Shown in pieces: positions 4,908 to 5,891 of a stretch of 5,891 nt of DNA. The stretch is from Alistipes sp. CAG:831 (lineage in GTDB: Bacteria; Bacteroidota; Bacteroidia; Bacteroidales; UBA932), in contig HF990403.1 in the NCBI GenBank assembly GCA_000432775.1, positions 70,603 through 76,493 of the forward strand, in the 5' to 3' direction. Numbering within the stretch: the first letter of the stretch is position 1; each line of letters opens with the position of its first letter. The notes beneath the pieces were generated by a model. That model was not told the origin of the DNA, made no database searches, and saw nothing but the letters and a program-made list of their open reading frames with translations. The translations under genes were made by a program, and so were the position numbers.

Positions 4908-5654
4908 TTAATGCTGTTTAACAATGGCACACAATTCTTTTACATAGAGATTGGCATGGTTGATGGAAAACTCTCCATGATACAAAGCTGGAAGGACATT
5001 TAATCTGCTTTTTTCCAGCGTTTCATGCAGCTTTCTTGCAGAAAGCAAGATGCGTTTGTTTTCCCGCTCTCCGACAAACAAATGGATTTCTGCCACACAC
5101 TCTCCAAGAGACTTCTTAATGAAATACATAGAACTTTCTTGTAAGAACGCAATCATGTTTTGCTTCGTAATGCCGCAAGTATCTTGATAATAGTCATTGA
5201 AGAGTTCCGGCTTCATTCGGAGTGAACGAAATTGCAGTTTAGAAAACCATTTTTGCCGAATCAATTCATAACAGCTTCCAAATACCGGCTTAATCAACGA
5301 ATAAGTTAGTTTGGATGGAATAGCCGCTGCGCTCTCTACCATTGCAAAACGGCAAAGGTCTTTTCGTCGAGATAACATTTCAAGTAATATTTGACCGCCG
5401 AGAGATAACCCGCCAATCAGCAATACCGAACCTCCAAAGTTCTTATCAATAAAAGAAATGATTTCAGCGGCATTGTCTTCGATTGTTGTGAAATTTTCAT
5501 CGCTTCCTGCGTGACCATCCAATATCGGGATAATTATCCGAAATTCATTTTGAAGTCGTTCAGACACTTCTCGGTAATTCCACCATGACAAGCCGCCGCC
5601 ATGAAGAAGAATAATCACATCTCGATTCTGTTTACCGTATTCTTTGTATTGCAT
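4908..5654 (-). CDS. Alpha/beta hydrolase
   Basis: A 248-residue soluble serine hydrolase of the alpha/beta fold, with no signal peptide. The oxyanion-hole motif LLHGGGLSWW lies at 16-25, followed by PILDGHAGSD (43-52). The nucleophile elbow G-L-S-L-G puts the catalytic Ser at 84. Strand LFVGERE (192-198) offers the acid (Glu196 or Glu198). The C-terminal LYHGEFSINH (224-233) supplies the His, most likely 226. Residues about 112-180 form a helical lid. The substrate cannot be told from sequence; esters or lactones are usual for the family. The style of the protein recalls alpha/beta hydrolases of Bacillota. Sampled lines are about 40-43% GC against about 58-63% in the left genes, and a GAGG ribosome-binding site precedes the ATG, all of which suggests transfer. 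It may be co-transcribed with the winged-helix gene 60 nt upstream. Confidence 0.88.
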   Translation of the reverse strand: MQYKEYGKQNRDVIILLHGGGLSWWNYREVSERLQNEFRIIIPILDGHAGSDENFTTIEDNAAEIISFIDKNFGGSVLLIGGLSLGGQILLEMLSRRKDLCRFAMVESAAAIPSKLTYSLIKPVFGSCYELIRQKWFSKLQFRSLRMKPELFNDYYQDTCGITKQNMIAFLQESSMYFIKKSLGECVAEIHLFVGERENKRILLSARKLHETLEKSRLNVLPALYHGEFSINHANLYVKELCAIVKQH

Positions 5655-5658
5655 CTTG

Positions 5659-5662
5659 CCTC
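5659..5662 (-). promoter_or_regulatory. Shine-Dalgarno site of the hydrolase gene
   Basis: GAGG on the minus strand lies 4 nt before the ATG at 5654 (GAGGCAAGATG). It is the clearest purine-rich ribosome-binding site in the window and supports this start. Strong sites are not typical of Bacteroidota, in line with an outside origin of the gene. Confidence 0.5.
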
Positions 5663-5686
5663 GATGATTTGTTCTTGTCCGGCAGT

Positions 5687-5702
5687 GTCCATGCCGATGG
5701 AC
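5687..5702. repeat. Small hairpin between winged-helix and hydrolase genes
   Basis: GTCCAT (5687-5692) and ATGGAC (5697-5702) are perfect 6-bp arms with a 4-nt loop, inside the 60-nt gap between the two minus-strand genes. No T-run follows on either strand. It could be a transcript-processing or pausing hairpin, or an operator for the winged-helix protein encoded just upstream. Confidence 0.3.
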
Positions 5703-5714
5703 CGGAATGCCTGC

Positions 5715-5891
5715 CTATTGTTTATCTATGATTTTCCAGTGACCTCCTTTATCGCCTCCAATGCGAACAATCCTGCCTTGTTTCTTTAGTTTACGGATGT
5801 TGTAGTCCACTCCGTCAATAGTTATCCCCAGCTCTTCTGCAAGTTGACCTGCCGTTATCGAAGGCTGTTCAGCCAAAAGCCTCATAATTTT
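5715..5891 (-). CDS. C-terminal winged-helix domain protein (partial, 5' end beyond window)
   Basis: The last 58 codons and TAG stop of a gene entering from the right edge. The peptide has a helix-turn-helix, LLAEQPSITAGQLAEELGIT then DGVDYNIRKLKKQGRIVRIG, and a wing ending GGDKGGHWKIID. This pattern is typical of the C-terminal winged helix of AlbA_2/Schlafen-like ATP-binding transcriptional regulators common in accessory DNA of Bacteroidota and Bacillota. A Met at 5883-5885 could in principle start a 56-residue stand-alone protein. However, the frame is open to the edge, and the domain is normally found as a tail, so a truncated view of a longer gene is preferred. It was found by reading the minus strand directly. 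GC is low (about 42%), like the hydrolase gene. Confidence 0.7.
   Translation of the reverse strand, partial: KIMRLLAEQPSITAGQLAEELGITIDGVDYNIRKLKKQGRIVRIGGDKGGHWKIIDKQ

Noticed and set aside
5601..5789. 62-codon plus-strand frame starting MKKNN with a hydrophobic lipoprotein-like N-terminus
   Set aside because: It is antisense to the start of the hydrolase and the winged-helix tail, and it has no TAnnTTTG promoter nearby; the hydrophobic look is probably chance.

Overview
The window looks like chromosomal DNA of a member of the Bacteroidota, probably a Bacteroidales with fairly high GC (Alistipes-like GC is a guess from sampled lines of about 58-63%). The reasons are four promoters with the Bacteroidota -7 element TAnnTTTG, weak or absent Shine-Dalgarno sequences in front of most genes, a vitamin B12 TonB receptor followed by a lipoprotein gene, and the protein families present.

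Left part (1-2466, minus strand): a cobalamin-uptake transcription unit. A good promoter (2435-2466) starts an RNA that opens almost at once with a cobalamin riboswitch (2240-2428). A 130-nt expression platform follows, then btuB, the outer-membrane B12 receptor (52-2109). The btuB stop overlaps by 4 nt the start of a lipoprotein gene that runs off the left edge. The platform carries an unusual pair of repeats that can form a 9-bp long-range stem.

Middle part (2467-4741): a probable redox or detoxification module. An AraC-family regulator (plus strand) converges on a Nim-like pyridoxamine-phosphate-oxidase-fold flavoprotein gene (minus). That gene is divergent from a plus-strand gene for a small flavodoxin-fold protein with a four-cysteine motif of the iron-sulfur flavoprotein type. 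The 117-bp divergent gap holds two promoters and two GTAAAAC boxes exactly 21 bp apart, the geometry expected for an AraC-type regulator. The flavoprotein promoter lies so close to its ATG that the mRNA is probably leaderless.

Right part (4742-5891): visibly lower GC (about 40-43% in sampled lines) and different in style, suggesting acquired DNA. It encodes an alpha/beta hydrolase on the minus strand with a GAGG ribosome-binding site. Upstream of it is the 3' end of a gene with a C-terminal winged-helix domain, cut by the right edge. The junction contains a complex inverted repeat and a plausible terminator.

No CRISPR array, tRNA, rRNA or recognisable insertion sequence was seen. The strongest calls are the riboswitch with btuB and the three complete middle genes. 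The regulatory link between the AraC protein and its neighbours is inference from layout and repeats.
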